Source of the DNA: Oxytricha trifallax
Taxonomy: Eukaryota > Ciliophora > Spirotrichea > Sporadotrichida > Oxytrichidae
Length of the DNA stretch: 64,000 nucleotides
Assembly: GCA_000711775.1 (NCBI GenBank)
Contig: ARYC01000025.1
Location: 32,473-96,472 of the forward strand
Reading direction: 5' to 3'
The position numbers and the translations under genes are program-made. The notes below the pieces were generated by a model, which worked only from the letters and a program-made list of their open reading frames with translations, was not told the DNA's origin and did not search any database. Below, in pieces: positions 63,419 through 64,000 of this stretch (position 1 is its first letter; each line of letters starts with the position of its first letter).

Positions 63419-64000
63419 TCAATAGTCAGAAGACTCTTGTGCCATAGGTATGTCCCTTAACTAATTGCTGACAGCTCTTTTGTTTTCTCCGATTTATTTA
63501 TAATCAGGGAATGACATGGAAATCTCATGATATTGTCGCTTTTTTTCTATACTCAAGGTTGGGACTTCTACTTGAGCATAGAAAGTGCCTTGCCTTTCGT
63601 TTCTATATAAATAAATTATATTAATTTTTATATTACTAGAGAAAAACGGCTCTCCTTGTAACTCTTTATATACATCTTCTCTAATCTATATTTTTTCCTT
63701 TTCTTCCTCTAAGCTGTCTCCTTTGTTCCTTGATCTGTTAGCATGCTTGATAAGTTGGGACAAGTAATTGGTTTATAGGGTGCCAAGCACCCCGTAGAAA
63801 TACTTTCTATCTGGCAAAACAATGTAGTCTAGGTAATAATTTATGAATCTCATAATTTCTTGGTCTTCCTTAACCTGCTCAAATATATTCTTTACAGAGA
63901 GCTCTTCGTAGTATGGTACGTTGAGCTAAACCACCTCCCCAGATTTTAGAAGAGCTTTGCTCCCTGCCAAGAAGTCTTTGATAAACCTCATGGTTACATG
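63419..64000 (-). CDS. 22 kDa class protein of the second TBE-like element (runs off window)
   Basis: The frame enters from beyond 64000 and reads MRFIKDFLAGSKALLKSGEV, NVPYYEELSVKNIFEQVKED, FYGVLGTLQTNYLSQLIKHA, open to TGA 63419-63421. A 34-nt intron (63603-63636, GTAAT to TATAG) lies at the shared position; splicing gives KTKGKALSMLKQKSQP as in the 27732 element, after which a TGA is met, so a frameshift or alternative reading follows. It opposes the transposase as in all TBE-type elements. Confidence 0.8.
63603..63636 (-). other. 34-nt putative intron in the second TBE-like 22 kDa gene
   Basis: Minus strand GTAATATAAA to ATATAG, at the position of the TBE introns. The unspliced frame is also open here, so splicing is inferred from alignment of KTKGKALSMLKQK with KRKGKALSLLKQK in the 27732 element. 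Confidence 0.5.

Noticed and set aside
1-64000. Euplotes-type genome with Tec elements
   Set aside because: In Euplotes TGA is sense and TAA/TAG stop; here the intact TBE-2 kinase and other genes read through TAA/TAG and end at TGA.

Overview
This window reads as germline (micronuclear) DNA of a hypotrich ciliate of the Oxytricha/Stylonychia/Tetmemena type. Three observations support this. (1) The DNA is about three quarters A+T, and long reading frames appear only if TAA and TAG are read as Gln and TGA as the sole stop. (2) Several elements end in C4A4C4 (telomere-like) inverted repeats flanked by a 3-bp ANT duplication, the signature of telomere-bearing element (TBE) transposons. (3) Those elements carry the three TBE genes: a DD34E transposase (42 kDa class), a 22 kDa class protein, and a C2H2 zinc finger-kinase (57 kDa class). 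Because TAA/TAG are sense here, standard-code ORFs fragment nearly every gene; the calls below were made by hand with the ciliate code. TGA-only ORFs of up to about 100 codons are expected by chance in such DNA, so short hypothetical calls carry low confidence.

Layout. 1-9.7 kb: AT-rich DNA with dispersed repeats, decayed or partial reading frames, a TBE end fragment (4578) and a 796-bp inverted repeat (8214-9009). 10.1-17.4 kb: a giant foldback with arms of about 1.57 kb, split by a full-length TBE (TBE-1, 12138-16240). 17.5-18.05 kb: another inverted repeat. 19.1-33.8 kb, minus strand: one large gene, a TRP/polycystin-like cation channel with a beta-propeller-like N-terminal half. It is interrupted by TBE-2 (20038-24112), an inverted-repeat IES (25437-26058), a hairpin element (26709-27071), a small GGAAGTTTCC element (27243-27617) and a 4.0-kb TBE-like transposon without telomeric ends (27732-31724). 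34.0-35.3 kb: an open Asn/Gln-rich gene. 35.4-48.4 kb: small inverted-repeat elements, GC-rich islands, a possible tRNA-like sequence, and a 1.38-kb element whose ends are GACGTC minisatellites. 49-55.8 kb: a decayed second copy of the channel's C-terminal half, carrying its own insertions and preserving the empty site for TBE-2. 56.2-60.1 kb: TBE-3 interrupted by TBE-4. 60.1-62.2 kb: GC-richer coding segments interrupted by a 1.2-kb non-autonomous TBE. 62.3 kb to the end: a second TBE-like transposon of the divergent family, running off the window.

How it fits together. Most of the window is DNA expected to be removed when the somatic macronucleus develops. Where the channel gene or the 60-62 kb coding segment is interrupted, deleting the element with one copy of its direct repeat restores an open frame at the junctions that could be checked by eye (TBE-2, 27732-31724, 25437-26058, 60636-61856). 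Those insertions therefore behave like internal eliminated sequences. TBE and TBE-like elements share the gene order transposase / opposing 22 kDa gene / zinc finger-kinase, and all five 22 kDa genes seen here have a 26-34 nt intron at the same place.
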